Shown one piece after another: positions 1-9,242 of a stretch of 64,000 nucleotides of DNA. Below the pieces are notes generated by a model. It had not been told where the DNA came from. It saw only the letters and a program-made list of their open reading frames with translations, and did not search any database. A program made the position numbers and the translations under genes. Each line of letters starts with the position of its first letter. Within the stretch, counting starts at the first letter, position 1. The stretch covers positions 1,426,001 to 1,490,000 of the forward strand of contig OZ244119.1 in NCBI GenBank assembly GCA_965215755.1. Direction: 5' to 3'. The stretch is from Tectiglobus sp965215755. Lineage in GTDB: Bacteria; Pseudomonadota; Alphaproteobacteria; Rhizobiales; Hyphomicrobiaceae.

Positions 1-27
1 GCAATCCTGGGGCCAGTTCGAGGAATG

Positions 28-77
28 TGCGTGCGCACGCAACACCCGACACACCGGTGTGGTGATCGGTCGGGTGT
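28..77. promoter_or_regulatory. Palindromes upstream of hisC
   Basis: Two symmetric elements lie in the leader before hisC. A perfect 14-bp palindrome, TGCGTGCGCACGCA, spans 28-41. A 9-bp inverted repeat follows (ACACCCGAC at 42-50, GTCGGGTGT at 69-77), with the self-complementary ACACCGGTGT at 51-60 inside its loop. They could be a terminator of an upstream gene without a T-run, an operator, or leader structure; the sequence does not decide. The gene to the left is outside the window. Confidence 0.3.
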
Positions 78-98
78 GTACAGAAGGTGTCGTCAGGG

Positions 99-1196
99 AT
101 GGTGAGCGAAGGACCCAAGCCGCGTAACGGGGTGATGGATATTCAGGCCTATGTTCCGGGGGCGCACGCCGTCGAGGGGCATGCTGAGCCGATTATCCTT
201 TCGGCCAATGAGACACCGCTCGGGCCGAGCCCGAAGGCTGTTGAGGCGTTTCAGCAACTGGCCGGAAAGCTGTCGCGCTATCCCGATGGTGCTATGACTG
301 ATTTGCGGCAAGCGATTGCGCAGGTCTATGGGCTCAACCCGAACAATATTGTGTGCGGCTCAGGGTCCGATGAACTGCTCAGTCTTCTGGCACAGAGCTA
401 TTTGAGTGCCGGTGATGAAGCTATCTTCACCGAGCACGGCTTCCTGGTCTACCGCATTGCCATTCTGGCCTCTGGTGCTACACCCGTGGTTGCCCCGGAA
501 CAGAATATGACGGCGAGCATGGATGCCATTCTCGATTGCGTGACGGACAAGACCAAGATCGTGTTTCTGGCAAACCCAAACAATCCGACCGGGACCTATG
601 TTCCTTTCGATGAAGTTCGACGCTTGCGGCGTGAGCTACCTGAGCATGTCTTACTGGTGCTCGACGCGGCTTATGCCGAGTATGTTCGACGCAACGATTA
701 TGAGTCTGGTCTCGAACTGGTGGCGACGACGAACAATACGGTGATGACGCGGACGTTCTCAAAGATATACGGTCTTGCGGCTCTGCGGCTCGGTTGGGTC
801 TATTGCCCACAGGAAGTTGCTGGTGTTCTCAATCGCGTTCGCGGCCCATTCAATGTCAACGCGGCCGCAAGTGCGGCGGGAGCTGCCGCAATCGCTGATG
901 TGGAACATGTCGAGCGCGCGCGCGTCCACAATGATGAATGGTTGCCGTGGCTGACAGCCGAGGTTCGTAAGCTGGGGCTTGATGTGACGGATAGCGTTGG
1001 CAATTTCGTATTGATCCACTTCGACAAGGCAGAGGGTAAGTCAGCAGCGGATGCTGACGCCTATCTCAAGTCGAAAGGGATTATTGCCCGTGGCACGGGA
1101 GGTTACGGCCTCGCAAATTCACTGCGCGTGACGATTGGGACCGGGGCGGAAAACAAGGCCGTTGTTCGCGCTCTTCAGGACTACCTCACTGGTTAG
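99..1196 (+). CDS. hisC: Histidinol-phosphate/aromatic aminotransferase
   Basis: This is a PLP-dependent class I/II aminotransferase of the HisC family, about 365 residues, the usual length. It transfers an amino group in histidine synthesis, and in alphaproteobacteria often also in phenylalanine and tyrosine synthesis. Family landmarks seen are the N-terminal LSANETPLGPS stretch, the NPNNPTG turn, the DAAYAEY segment and the PLP-lysine region TFSKIYGLAALRLGW. I chose ATG 99 over the GTG at 87 because an AAGG lies 11 nt upstream of it; GTG 87 has no clear ribosome site. It is followed after 15 nt by a prephenate/arogenate dehydrogenase gene, a pairing that supports a role in aromatic amino acids as well as histidine. 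Confidence 0.9.
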   Translation: MVSEGPKPRNGVMDIQAYVPGAHAVEGHAEPIILSANETPLGPSPKAVEAFQQLAGKLSRYPDGAMTDLRQAIAQVYGLNPNNIVCGSGSDELLSLLAQSYLSAGDEAIFTEHGFLVYRIAILASGATPVVAPEQNMTASMDAILDCVTDKTKIVFLANPNNPTGTYVPFDEVRRLRRELPEHVLLVLDAAYAEYVRRNDYESGLELVATTNNTVMTRTFSKIYGLAALRLGWVYCPQEVAGVLNRVRGPFNVNAAASAAGAAAIADVEHVERARVHNDEWLPWLTAEVRKLGLDVTDSVGNFVLIHFDKAEGKSAADADAYLKSKGIIARGTGGYGLANSLRVTIGTGAENKAVVRALQDYLTG

Positions 1197-1211
1197 ATAC
1201 CGAGAGATCAC

Positions 1212-2144
1212 ATGTTCGAAAAAATAGCGCTGATCGGGCTCGGTCTGATCGGCTCATCGATTAGTCATGGAACCCGTCGTCGGGATCTGGCCCGCCATAT
1301 TTCGGGGTCTGCGCGCACCGCGGAGACACGGGATACAGCGCTGCGGATTGGTATTGTCGATAGCGTATTCGAAGATGCTGCTGATGCAGTTGAAGGTGCG
1401 GATCTGGTTGTCTTATGTGTGCCGGTCGGTGCCTGTGGTGGCGTGGCCGAAGCGATCTCGAGCAAGCTGAAGCCGGGTGCGATTGTAACGGACGTCGGCT
1501 CTGTCAAGGGTTCCGTCGTGGCGGACGTGTCACCGCATATTCCTGAGGGCGTCCATTTCGTACCTGGTCATCCCATTGCTGGAACGGAGCAATCCGGGCC
1601 AGAGTCCGGGTTTGCGGAGTTGTTTGATGCGCGCTGGTGCATTCTCACCCCGCCTGAGGGGTGCGATATGGAGGCGGTTGCAAAGCTCAAACTGTTCTGG
1701 GAGCAGCTTGGTTCAAATGTCGAAGTCATGGCGCCGGCTCATCACGACATGGTCCTTGCGATTACCAGTCATCTGCCGCACTTGATCGCTTACAATATCG
1801 TCAACACTGCGGATCAGCTGGAGCGTGTCGCCGATGCCGAGGTGATCAAGTTTTCAGCGGGTGGCTTCCGGGATTTCACACGCATTGCAGCATCTGATCC
1901 AACCATGTGGCGGGATGTTTTCTTGAACAATAAAGACGCTGTGCTCGAAATGCTTGGGCGGTTCAGTGAGGACTTGAGCAATCTCCAGCGCGCCATCCGA
2001 TATGGCGACGGCGATACACTGTTTGAGTTGTTCACCGATGCGCGGCGCATTCGGCACGGCATTATTGAGGCTGGGCAGGATACAGCGGCACCTGACTTCG
2101 GCCGCTTTGGCGGCGACGTGGCGGGGTCTGGAGACAAGGCCTGA
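1212..2144 (+). CDS. tyrC: Prephenate/arogenate dehydrogenase
   Basis: NAD(P)-dependent cyclohexadienyl dehydrogenase of tyrosine synthesis, 310 residues. It begins directly with a Rossmann dinucleotide-binding fold (IALIGLGLIGSSI). It then shows the family's VTDVGSVKG segment, the PGHPIAGTEQSG active-site loop and the ITSHLPHLIAY helix of the C-terminal helical domain. There is no ACT or chorismate mutase domain, so it is the short monofunctional form typical of alphaproteobacteria. It forms an operon with hisC just upstream (15-nt gap). Whether prephenate or arogenate is preferred cannot be read from sequence. Confidence 0.9.
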   Translation: MFEKIALIGLGLIGSSISHGTRRRDLARHISGSARTAETRDTALRIGIVDSVFEDAADAVEGADLVVLCVPVGACGGVAEAISSKLKPGAIVTDVGSVKGSVVADVSPHIPEGVHFVPGHPIAGTEQSGPESGFAELFDARWCILTPPEGCDMEAVAKLKLFWEQLGSNVEVMAPAHHDMVLAITSHLPHLIAYNIVNTADQLERVADAEVIKFSAGGFRDFTRIAASDPTMWRDVFLNNKDAVLEMLGRFSEDLSNLQRAIRYGDGDTLFELFTDARRIRHGIIEAGQDTAAPDFGRFGGDVAGSGDKA

Positions 2145-2155
2145 AACAGTTTGCG

Positions 2156-2836
2156 ATGAGCCAGAACCAGCATGATCACTGGGTGTTTGGGTACGGATCG
2201 CTGATGTGGCGGCCGGGCTTTGACTTCGTTGAGCGTGTGCCCGCACATCTGGTGGGGTTTCAAAGATCTTTCTGTATTTACTCAAACCATCATCGCGGCA
2301 ACGATGCGCGGCCCGGGCTTGTGCTGGGCCTGGACCGTGGTGGTTCGTGCGCAGGTATCGCCTATCGCGTCTCCGGCGAGGACTGGGGACATACGCTAGA
2401 CTATCTGCGGGCGCGTGAACTGGTCAGCGGTGTCTACCAGGAAACTTCGGTGCCGCTGACACTCTCCCGCGAGCAGAACCGTGAGGTCTCCGCTCTTGCC
2501 TATATTGTCGAGCGGGCACATCCGAGCTATGCGCATCGCCTGCCCTTTTCAAAGCAGGTCGAGATCATTCGCGGTGCACGCGGTTTGGCCGGGCCGAACA
2601 TCGAGTATCTCGTCAATACGGCTCATCTCTTGCGCGATCTTGGTATCCCTGATCGCGGGCTTGAGCGTCTCGTGGTTGGGACTGGCGGGTTGTTCGCGTC
2701 AGCTGACGTCGAACAGGGTGGACTGCACCGTAGGGCGATGCTGGCCACGCGCTTCTACGACCGTCCTGTAAGGGGTGTGCGGCGCATGAGCAAGAGTGAG
2801 CACCAGCGCTTCATGTATCGTCAGGCGATGAGTTAG
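2156..2836 (+). CDS. chaC: ChaC-family gamma-glutamylcyclotransferase
   Basis: ChaC-like protein of 226 residues. Enzymes of this family cleave the gamma-glutamyl group of glutathione to 5-oxoproline and Cys-Gly. The signature substrate-binding loop WVFGYGSLMWRPGF is at residues 9-22, and the GIAYRV and YSNHHRG segments match the family core. It lies 11 nt after tyrC on the same strand and may be read with it, although the two functions are unrelated. The cytosolic location is inferred from the lack of a signal peptide. Confidence 0.88.
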   Translation: MSQNQHDHWVFGYGSLMWRPGFDFVERVPAHLVGFQRSFCIYSNHHRGNDARPGLVLGLDRGGSCAGIAYRVSGEDWGHTLDYLRARELVSGVYQETSVPLTLSREQNREVSALAYIVERAHPSYAHRLPFSKQVEIIRGARGLAGPNIEYLVNTAHLLRDLGIPDRGLERLVVGTGGLFASADVEQGGLHRRAMLATRFYDRPVRGVRRMSKSEHQRFMYRQAMS

Positions 2837-2913
2837 GCTGCTTCCGTTTGGGTGCAGTGCTGCTTGGGTGCTTCAAGCCCAATCGTTAGAACGATGGATG
2901 ATGGTCAACTCTC

Positions 2914-5319
2914 CTAGCCGCAGTGGGAGTAGCCGCAGTCTCGGCAGATCCAGCAACCCTCGTGACGGGTCAGGGCTTGATTCCCGCATTGTGGGCAGGC
3001 ACGCCCGAGCCTGGGTGGGGCGGATATTGAAGCGGCTCCCGCCTTTCTGTGATCCGATGATGCCGCGCATTCGAACGAGGCAAGCGCGGAAGGTTCCGCC
3101 TGCTTGTCGACATCGCGGAGGAAGCCGGTTGTTACCATATGGTTCTCAATGACATTGCCGATGGCTGCCAGCAGGCTTGGCACATACTCGCCATCCATCC
3201 AGCGTCCGCCCTGTGGATCAAAGATGGCTTTCAGTTCCTCCACGACAAACGAGACATCGCCACCTCGACGAAAGACCGCGCTAATCATCCGCGTCAAGGC
3301 CACGGTCCAGGCATAGTGCTCAAGGTTCTTGGTGTTGATGAAGATCTCGAACGGCCTGCGGCGACCATCCTGGACGATATCGTTGATGGTCACATAGAGC
3401 GCGTCCGGGCTACCCGGCCATTTCAATTTGTATGTGAAGCCGGGTAGGGATTGGTCTCGCTCCAAGGGTTCGGTGAGTTGGACAATGCCGTTACTCGCAC
3501 GCTCCTTGATCTGAGCCATCACAGGTTGGGCGGCGATCGGAGTGGTGGAGGGAGATAGCGCGCTGGGTCTTTCAGATGGTTCCTTCTCACTCGCTTCGCT
3601 CGTTGTCGCCAGAATGGATCCGGTGATGGCGTTGGGGCGGAAGGTTGTGCAGCCCTTCAGTCCCTGCTGGTATGCGTCGCGGTAGACGGACTTGAAGGCT
3701 TCGAATGTTATGTTCTCAGGACAATTGATCGTCTTGGATATCGAACTGTCGACATACGGCTGCAGTACTGCCTGCATGCGCAGATGTTCTTGGGGTGTGA
3801 GATCGTCTGCCGTGACAAACAAGGCCGCTGGCAATGGTGTGCTGTCGCCGTGCAGCTTTTTGTATACCGCAGCAGCGTAGTCTTCGACTGTTTCAGTGCG
3901 ATGACCGCCATCACGTTCCAGGATGCGCCGCGTATATTGGGTTGAGAAAATCGGCTCGATGCCGCTCGATACATTGCCTGCCAGCAGTGAGATTGTCCCG
4001 GTCGGTGCAATCGAGGTCAGGCAGCCATTGCGGATGCCATGCTGTGCGATGGCATCACGAACAGAATCATCCAGACGGAGGATGTTGGGTCGCTTAAGAA
4101 ACGCATCCGCGTCGTACAGCGGGAACGCGCCTTTCTCGCCGGCCAATTCTGCGCTGGACAAGTAAGCGGCGTTTTGAATTGTTCGCAACCAGGTTGACGC
4201 AAGTTCCGCCGATGTTTCGGAGCCATAGCGTTCGCCGCACATCGCAAGCGCATCTGCCAGACCGGTGACGCCAAGGCCGATCCTTCGCTTGGCTTTGGCT
4301 TCCTTCTCCTGAGCGGCAAGTGGGTAGTTTGAGATGTCGATAATGTTGTCGAGAAAGCGAATGGCTGTCGACACGCGCTGGTTAAGGCGTTCAGTGTCAA
4401 TGGCAGCGTCAGCTTCAAACGGACGTTCAACCAGACGCGCCAGATTGATTGACCCGAGCAGGCAGGCGCCGTAGGGCGGCAGAGGTTGTTCGCCACACGG
4501 GTTGGTGCAATCAATTTGTTCGCAGTAGGCTAGGTTGTTGGTCTTGTTGATGCGGTCAATAAAGATCACGCCGGGTTCGGCATACTCATACGTGGCCTGC
4601 ATGATCCTTTCCCAAAGTTCTCGCGCCTTAAGGGTGCGCCAGACTTGGCCGTCGAAGACCAACTGCCAGTCTTGGTCCTTCTCGACGGCCACCATGAAGG
4701 CATCGGTGACCAGGACGGATAGATTGAAATTTCGCAAACGGTCGGGGTCGGACTTCGCAGCGATGAAGTCCTCTATGTCGGGATGATCACACCGCATCGT
4801 TCCCATCATGGCACCGCGGCGTGCGCCGGCAGACATGATGGTTCGGCACATGGCGTCCCAGACGTCCATGAAGCTGATCGGCCCTGAGGCGTCGGCGCCG
4901 ATGCTTTTCACCAAGGCGCCCTTCGGGCGAAGTGTCGAAAAGTCGTGGCCGATGCCGCCACCCAGCTGCATGGTGCGGGCGGCTTCTTTGACGTTGTCGA
5001 AAATCGAGCCGAGGTCATCGGCGATTGTGCCCATAACAAAGCAATTGAACAGGGTCACGTCTCGCTGGGTACCGGCTCCGGCGATAATTCGGCCTGCTGG
5101 CAGGAACGAGAAATCGGACATCGCTTGCTCAAATCGAGAAGACCACTCCGCTTGCAATTTTACGCCACCAGATTCGTTGGTGGCGGCCGCTTTCGCGATG
5201 CGTGCCCAGGTACCCGCGACGGTGTGATCTTCCAGGCCAGCTTCTGTGTTTCGAAAGCGGTACTTTGAGTCCCAGACCTGCTGGGCGATAGGCGCTATTT
5301 CAAACGGATCGATATGCAT
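2914..5319 (-). CDS. nrdJ: Adenosylcobalamin-dependent ribonucleotide reductase
   Basis: Class II ribonucleotide reductase, 801 residues, which makes deoxynucleotides with a B12-derived radical and needs no oxygen. Landmarks are the glycine-rich LGGGIGHDFS, the SAGARRGAMMGTM loop, the CTNPCGEQPL site holding the thiyl-radical cysteine, TGTISLLAGNVSSG, and the KGCTTFRPN end of the barrel. A TSCPD-type domain follows at about residues 615-740. The tail has two CxxC pairs (CPQCG, CRDCG), as in proteins using C-terminal thiols for re-reduction. It is shorter than the roughly 1200-residue NrdJ I recall from many alphaproteobacteria. A strong promoter and a LexA-type box lie upstream, suggesting DNA-damage control. 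I saw no cobalamin riboswitch or clear NrdR box. Confidence 0.93.
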   Translation of the reverse strand: MHIDPFEIAPIAQQVWDSKYRFRNTEAGLEDHTVAGTWARIAKAAATNESGGVKLQAEWSSRFEQAMSDFSFLPAGRIIAGAGTQRDVTLFNCFVMGTIADDLGSIFDNVKEAARTMQLGGGIGHDFSTLRPKGALVKSIGADASGPISFMDVWDAMCRTIMSAGARRGAMMGTMRCDHPDIEDFIAAKSDPDRLRNFNLSVLVTDAFMVAVEKDQDWQLVFDGQVWRTLKARELWERIMQATYEYAEPGVIFIDRINKTNNLAYCEQIDCTNPCGEQPLPPYGACLLGSINLARLVERPFEADAAIDTERLNQRVSTAIRFLDNIIDISNYPLAAQEKEAKAKRRIGLGVTGLADALAMCGERYGSETSAELASTWLRTIQNAAYLSSAELAGEKGAFPLYDADAFLKRPNILRLDDSVRDAIAQHGIRNGCLTSIAPTGTISLLAGNVSSGIEPIFSTQYTRRILERDGGHRTETVEDYAAAVYKKLHGDSTPLPAALFVTADDLTPQEHLRMQAVLQPYVDSSISKTINCPENITFEAFKSVYRDAYQQGLKGCTTFRPNAITGSILATTSEASEKEPSERPSALSPSTTPIAAQPVMAQIKERASNGIVQLTEPLERDQSLPGFTYKLKWPGSPDALYVTINDIVQDGRRRPFEIFINTKNLEHYAWTVALTRMISAVFRRGGDVSFVVEELKAIFDPQGGRWMDGEYVPSLLAAIGNVIENHMVTTGFLRDVDKQAEPSALASFECAASSDHRKAGAASISAPPRLGRACPQCGNQALTRHEGCWICRDCGYSHCG

Positions 5320-5356
5320 AACGGGCTGACCAACGAGGACACTGTCTTGTCCGGTT

Positions 5357-5385
5357 TATATAGGGCAGCATTTGTTATCAGTCAA
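5357..5385 (-). promoter_or_regulatory. Sigma-70-type promoter of nrdJ
   Basis: Read on the minus strand there is a -35 hexamer TTGACT (5380-5385) and a -10 hexamer TATATA (5357-5362) separated by exactly 17 bases. Transcription would start near 5350, about 30 bases before the nrdJ start codon. The match to the housekeeping consensus is much better than around other genes in the window. Confidence 0.7.
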
Positions 5386-5390
5386 TAAAT

Positions 5391-5416
5391 GTTCTTAATT
5401 TGTTCTTATTATGTTT
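5391..5416. promoter_or_regulatory. LexA (SOS) box upstream of nrdJ
   Basis: GTTC (5391-5394), seven bases, then GTTC (5402-5405) is the direct-repeat LexA box known in alphaproteobacteria. A third, imperfect half-site, GTTT, follows after another seven bases (5413-5416). The box ends 5 bp upstream of the nrdJ -35 element, so bound LexA would sit at the edge of the promoter. LexA control of a class II reductase is an inference from this placement. Confidence 0.65.
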
Positions 5417-5512
5417 CGGCATGTTGTGAGATTTGGTTGAACTGAGCGGGCATCGGCCTTTGCTCTGCATTGTTGCAAGGCCACCTAAGGATGCGCGGGT
5501 TTGGAGCAGCGA

Positions 5513-6271
5513 CTAGTTTGATGAACCGGCTGTGTGTCTTTTTAGCGCCGGGGTGATGGTGGTCGCCTCATCCACGAGCGCTGCTGTGGCTGGCTCGATT
5601 GTCTGCTGCAGGCGTTGGGCGAATGCTTTGCGTTTGAGGCCTGCTGGAATGGGAGGCAGAATTTCTACGATAATCGTGCCGGCGTTGCGCAATTGGGAAT
5701 TGCGCGGCCAGAACAAGCCTGAATTCAGCGCGACAGGGACGACGGGCACATTGAGCTTGTCGTACATCATCAGAATACCCGGTTTGTAGTCCGGCTCGGC
5801 CCCAGCGAGGCGACGGGTGCCTTCTGGAAAGACAAGGATCTCGCGCTTGTGGTCGAGCCTGGTCTGTGCCTCTCGAAGCATCTCGCGCAAGGCTGATGGG
5901 CCTGTCTCACGCTTGATCGGTATCATGCCGAACTTCGTTGAAAACCAGCCATAAAGCGGTAGCTTCATGAGTTCAGCCTTCATCACCAGAGCCGGGTCAT
6001 CGAAGATCGGAATGAGCGCGAAGGTGTCCCAGGCAGACTGATGCTTTGCTGCAATCAAAAATGGGCGGTCGGGAAGATTAGCACGCCCGCGCACGTCTAG
6101 CTTGGTGCCGCAAATCACCCGCATCCAAAACAGGCTGGCCCGCGCATGCGCCTTAAGCCCGGCCATGGCCCAGGCGCGCGGCGCAAACAGAAGCCAGGAG
6201 CCCAGGATCAGAAAAACCGCGGTATTGACGTAGAAGACGACGGTGAACAGCAGACTTCGCAATAGCAGCAT
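5513..6271 (-). CDS. plsC: 1-acyl-sn-glycerol-3-phosphate acyltransferase
   Basis: Acyltransferase of the PlsC family, 252 residues, which makes phosphatidic acid at the inner membrane. It starts with a hydrophobic anchor (residues 1-35). The catalytic HX4D motif is in KHQSAWDTFA, near residue 95, and the FPEGTRR acceptor-binding motif is near residue 149. The gene lies 17 nt after a ydcF-type gene and downstream of ftsEX on the same strand, an arrangement I recognise from alphaproteobacteria, which links phospholipid supply with division genes. Confidence 0.88.
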   Translation of the reverse strand: MLLLRSLLFTVVFYVNTAVFLILGSWLLFAPRAWAMAGLKAHARASLFWMRVICGTKLDVRGRANLPDRPFLIAAKHQSAWDTFALIPIFDDPALVMKAELMKLPLYGWFSTKFGMIPIKRETGPSALREMLREAQTRLDHKREILVFPEGTRRLAGAEPDYKPGILMMYDKLNVPVVPVALNSGLFWPRNSQLRNAGTIIVEILPPIPAGLKRKAFAQRLQQTIEPATAALVDEATTITPALKRHTAGSSN

Positions 6272-6288
6272 TTCAGAGCAACCGGACC

Positions 6289-6921
6289 TCAGGAACTCGT
6301 TCCGGCATGCATCGTCTTGCCATTCGAAGTGGATTGGAGTTGCCCTTGCCGAAGGATGCGATCGACTGTGAGGTGAGCAGCAATTGGCAGGAACTTGATG
6401 TATTCCTGCGCCAGGATGCGGGCATTGGTGCTATGCAGCCACCAGGGTTGGGCGCGGAACTTCGACGGTAGAACGGCGTGCGGGATAAGCTTAATATCCG
6501 GCATTGCGAGAGCCAGTTCCGCCAGACTGCGCGGCATGTGATAAGCAGATGTGACAACAATCAGCGTCTTGAACTTGTGGCGGCGCATCCAATCGCGGGC
6601 TTCAATGGCGTTGCCGCGTGTATTTTGCGCGAAATAACCGACCTCGACGCAGCAGTCGAACTTGGCGCCTTTGACGCCGATGAGCTGCTGGACCTTGGCT
6701 TTGGTCAGTTTGCGGTTCACGCCAGAGATCAATAAATGATCGGCCTTGCCCTGGCGGAAGAGTTCGCCAGCACGGGGGAGACGGACGGAACCGCCCGTCA
6801 AAACGACCATCGCGTCGGCCTGGGCAAGCTCGTCCGGCTGTTCGCGCAGCGTTACCGTGGCGAAATAGAAAAAGCCAAGCAGGAAGACGGCGAGCCCGGC
6901 TGCCATGAGGACCAGGGACAC
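6289..6921 (-). CDS. YdcF/DUF218-family membrane-anchored protein
   Basis: This is a 210-residue protein with one N-terminal membrane helix (residues 1-23) followed by a DUF218 domain. The family fold shows in DAMVVLTGGSVRLPRAGELF, the LISGVN strand, and the TRGNAIEARDWM and VVTSAYHMPRS segments. Relatives such as SanA, ElyC and YdcF are linked to cell-envelope assembly, but no exact reaction is established for this type. The start is uncertain: GTG 6921 sits right behind a GGAAGG, and an ATG five codons later is possible. A stop codon eight codons upstream rules out a longer form. Confidence 0.75.
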   Translation of the reverse strand: MSLVLMAAGLAVFLLGFFYFATVTLREQPDELAQADAMVVLTGGSVRLPRAGELFRQGKADHLLISGVNRKLTKAKVQQLIGVKGAKFDCCVEVGYFAQNTRGNAIEARDWMRRHKFKTLIVVTSAYHMPRSLAELALAMPDIKLIPHAVLPSKFRAQPWWLHSTNARILAQEYIKFLPIAAHLTVDRILRQGQLQSTSNGKTMHAGTSS

Positions 6922-7250
6922 CTTCCAAATTGAGGCGCTTCTTACACCTGTTGGTTGAATCGGCGTTCGCTCCGCATTTGACCTGATTTCTGGCGATCAG
7001 GATGGATTGTACAGAGATCTGGCCATACGAATGGACGAAAGCCGGATCTCCCAAGAACTCTACCCGGTTTTGATCTTACAAGTATGGCGGTGATTTGCCG
7101 GCATCACAATTTGATTCTGGTCAATACTGACAACTTGCAACCTATCGGTGACGGCTGAACGAGCGCCAACCTGGTTGGTAGCGTCAGCGCTAGAACAATT
7201 GACCTTAGGCCGGCATCACCAGGAATGAGGCCGGCTTATCGCGAGACGAT
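6922..7250. other. Intergenic region, ydcF to ftsX
   Basis: These 329 bases hold no credible gene. Just past the ftsX stop there are two copies of the self-complementary GCCGGC (7209-7214 and 7230-7235), which could form a small hairpin on the minus strand, without a T-run. A promoter for ydcF-plsC is expected here, but I see no convincing -35/-10 pair. Confidence 0.3.
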
Positions 7251-8360
7251 CTAGCTCTGACTGTTGAGAATGCGGAAAACGCCAAATCTTGATGTCAGCA
7301 TACAAAGTGCTGCAATCACGACAACAACCAGCGCGAGCAAAAGGTAGCCCGGGGCGTCGAGCACACCGGTCCCGACCAGACGCTTGAACTCAGCGAGTGT
7401 CACGGTGCCGCCAGCGAGAAGCTCCATCAGTGTCGGCATCAGGAAGAACACCGCCATAGCAAATAATGCTCCGACAACGCCTGCGCGGATTCCAAGTGTC
7501 AGAAAATGCTTCTCAAATTCTCGCGCTATGAAGCGGTCTGTCGCGCCGACAAAGTGCAGGACCTCGACGATCTCCCGGTTTGATGCCATGGCGCTGCGCG
7601 TTGCCGAGACGATGATGGCGGTGGTCGCTGCGCCAACCAACAACAGAATCGCGATGCCGCCAATGGCGAACGACCGGGTAACCGTTCGGATCTGGTTCTG
7701 CCAATGGCGATGATCATCGAGGCTGGCGGTTGGGAATTTCTCCTGCAGAACCTTGTTCAAGCCGGAAAAGTCGGGCTCGATGTTGCGGTCAAGCTCGATC
7801 GCGATCAGGCGGGGTATTGGTAGATTAGCCAGTTCCTTGTCGGTGCCGAGCCAGGGTTCGAGCAGCTTGGCGGACTCCGCCGTATCAAGGATGCGGACAT
7901 CTAGCACGCCTGGCTGGATCACCAGCAGGTCGACAACGCTCTTTACGGTTTGCTCGGTTTGGTTCGGATCATCGCTAGGCTCAACCTGGACGGTGACTTC
8001 AGTGCTGATATCGCGCAGCCATGCGTTTGCCGACTGGTTGATGAGATAAACCGCGCCTGCCGTGAGACAGGCCAGGAAGCACATGATGGAGATCACCAGC
8101 GTCAGAGACTTGCCCGTGACCGAACCAGCCTGGACGATTGGCGCATTGGCGTGCTCTTTGCCGGGCTCGATGGCCGGTGCGGGTAGGTACAGTTCCTCGG
8201 AACGTCGGGAGCGTCCACCGGTTGGCGGATCAAGCGTCTCGCGTGTCGATGATCGTGTCGGAGGATCATCCAACGTCGGATTGCCATAGGTCCCCGAAGG
8301 AGAATGTGACAGCGTTGGCGGCGCTCGCCCGCTGCGGTCGTCGTCATACGGTCCGGACAT
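7251..8360 (-). CDS. ftsX: Cell division protein FtsX
   Basis: Permease-like partner of FtsE, 369 residues, in the inner membrane, which couples the division ring to periplasmic cell-wall hydrolases. A proline- and arginine-rich cytoplasmic N-terminus of about 85 residues comes first. Then come one membrane helix, a periplasmic domain starting STEVTVQVEPSDDPNQ, and three further helices of the FtsX permease domain, with REIVEVLHFVGATDRFIAREFEKHF in the cytoplasmic loop. Its start overlaps the end of ftsE by 17 bases. The long disordered N-terminus is common in alphaproteobacterial FtsX. Confidence 0.92.
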   Translation of the reverse strand: MSGPYDDDRSGRAPPTLSHSPSGTYGNPTLDDPPTRSSTRETLDPPTGGRSRRSEELYLPAPAIEPGKEHANAPIVQAGSVTGKSLTLVISIMCFLACLTAGAVYLINQSANAWLRDISTEVTVQVEPSDDPNQTEQTVKSVVDLLVIQPGVLDVRILDTAESAKLLEPWLGTDKELANLPIPRLIAIELDRNIEPDFSGLNKVLQEKFPTASLDDHRHWQNQIRTVTRSFAIGGIAILLLVGAATTAIIVSATRSAMASNREIVEVLHFVGATDRFIAREFEKHFLTLGIRAGVVGALFAMAVFFLMPTLMELLAGGTVTLAEFKRLVGTGVLDAPGYLLLALVVVVIAALCMLTSRFGVFRILNSQS

Positions 8361-9000
8361 TACCTTCGTGTAGCTCCAAGCGCGGCGCCTTGTATTGCCG
8401 CATCAATTGATGGTCGTGGGTCGCAATAACAACTGATGTGCCAAGGCGGTTCAATTCAATAAACAGGCGTAGTAGGCGGCGGGCCATTTGCGGGTCAACG
8501 TTACCCGTCGGCTCGTCCGCCAGAAGAAGTTCCGGTTTGCCGATCACGGCGCGGGCGATGGCAGCGCGTTGCTTTTCTCCGCCCGATAGCACAGACGGGA
8601 AGTGATGCATGCGGTCACCAAGACCAACCCATTGTAGCAGGTCTGTCACATCTTCCTTGTAGTCGGATTCGCGCTTGCCGCTCACGCGCAGTGGGAGAGC
8701 CACGTTCTGCCACGTCGTCAGGTGATCCAGCAGGCGGAAATCTTGAAATACGATGCCAATCCGTCGGCGCAATCTCGCCCGGCGCGCAGCATTGATATTG
8801 CGAAGCTCCTGATTAAAAAGCTCGATTCGGCCGCCGGTCGGCTGCAATGACATGAACATCAAGCGCAGTAACGACGTTTTCCCGGCGCCTGAAGGGCCCG
8901 TCAGGAAGTGAAATGAGCCAGGGCGCAGGTGGAAACTGACGTCATGGAGTACATCAATGCCGTAGCCATAGCTCAGAGCAACATTATCCAACCGGATCAT
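8344..9000 (-). CDS. ftsE: Cell division ATP-binding protein FtsE
   Basis: ABC-type ATPase of about 218 residues that works with FtsX at the septum. Walker A (GPSGAGKTS), the Q-loop region IVFQDFRLLDHLT, the signature LSGGEKQR and Walker B (LLLADEPTGNVD) are all intact. I place the start at ATG 9000, which has GAGG five bases upstream; GTG 9006 would sit directly on that ribosome site. The gene overlaps ftsX by 17 bases. The promoter region (9001-9242) is shared with the divergent hpt gene. Confidence 0.92.
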   Translation of the reverse strand: MIRLDNVALSYGYGIDVLHDVSFHLRPGSFHFLTGPSGAGKTSLLRLMFMSLQPTGGRIELFNQELRNINAARRARLRRRIGIVFQDFRLLDHLTTWQNVALPLRVSGKRESDYKEDVTDLLQWVGLGDRMHHFPSVLSGGEKQRAAIARAVIGKPELLLADEPTGNVDPQMARRLLRLFIELNRLGTSVVIATHDHQLMRQYKAPRLELHEGNVRTV

Positions 9001-9242
9001 GTTCACCTCGCTTCAATGTCAGGCCAGTGTGGATCATTCGTCTCCCAGTTCCTAGCATTCGTGAGCGGACGGCAACACTCGTTGCGTCTAATCTTGTTTG
9101 GGGGCCACATGTCAATACGAACGGACGTTATCCGAGATCAGTATGGCAGGCTGATGGGGATGAAAATTGTCTAAAGGTTGATCAGAACGCGATTGGATGC
9201 TTGTAAAACTCGTAAGTCAGTCTGGCAAAGGTGGAATTTGAA

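Noticed and set aside
5320..5512. Cobalamin riboswitch or NrdR box before nrdJ
   Set aside because: No B12-box-like sequence or paired NrdR-type boxes; the leader after the inferred start is only about 30 bases.
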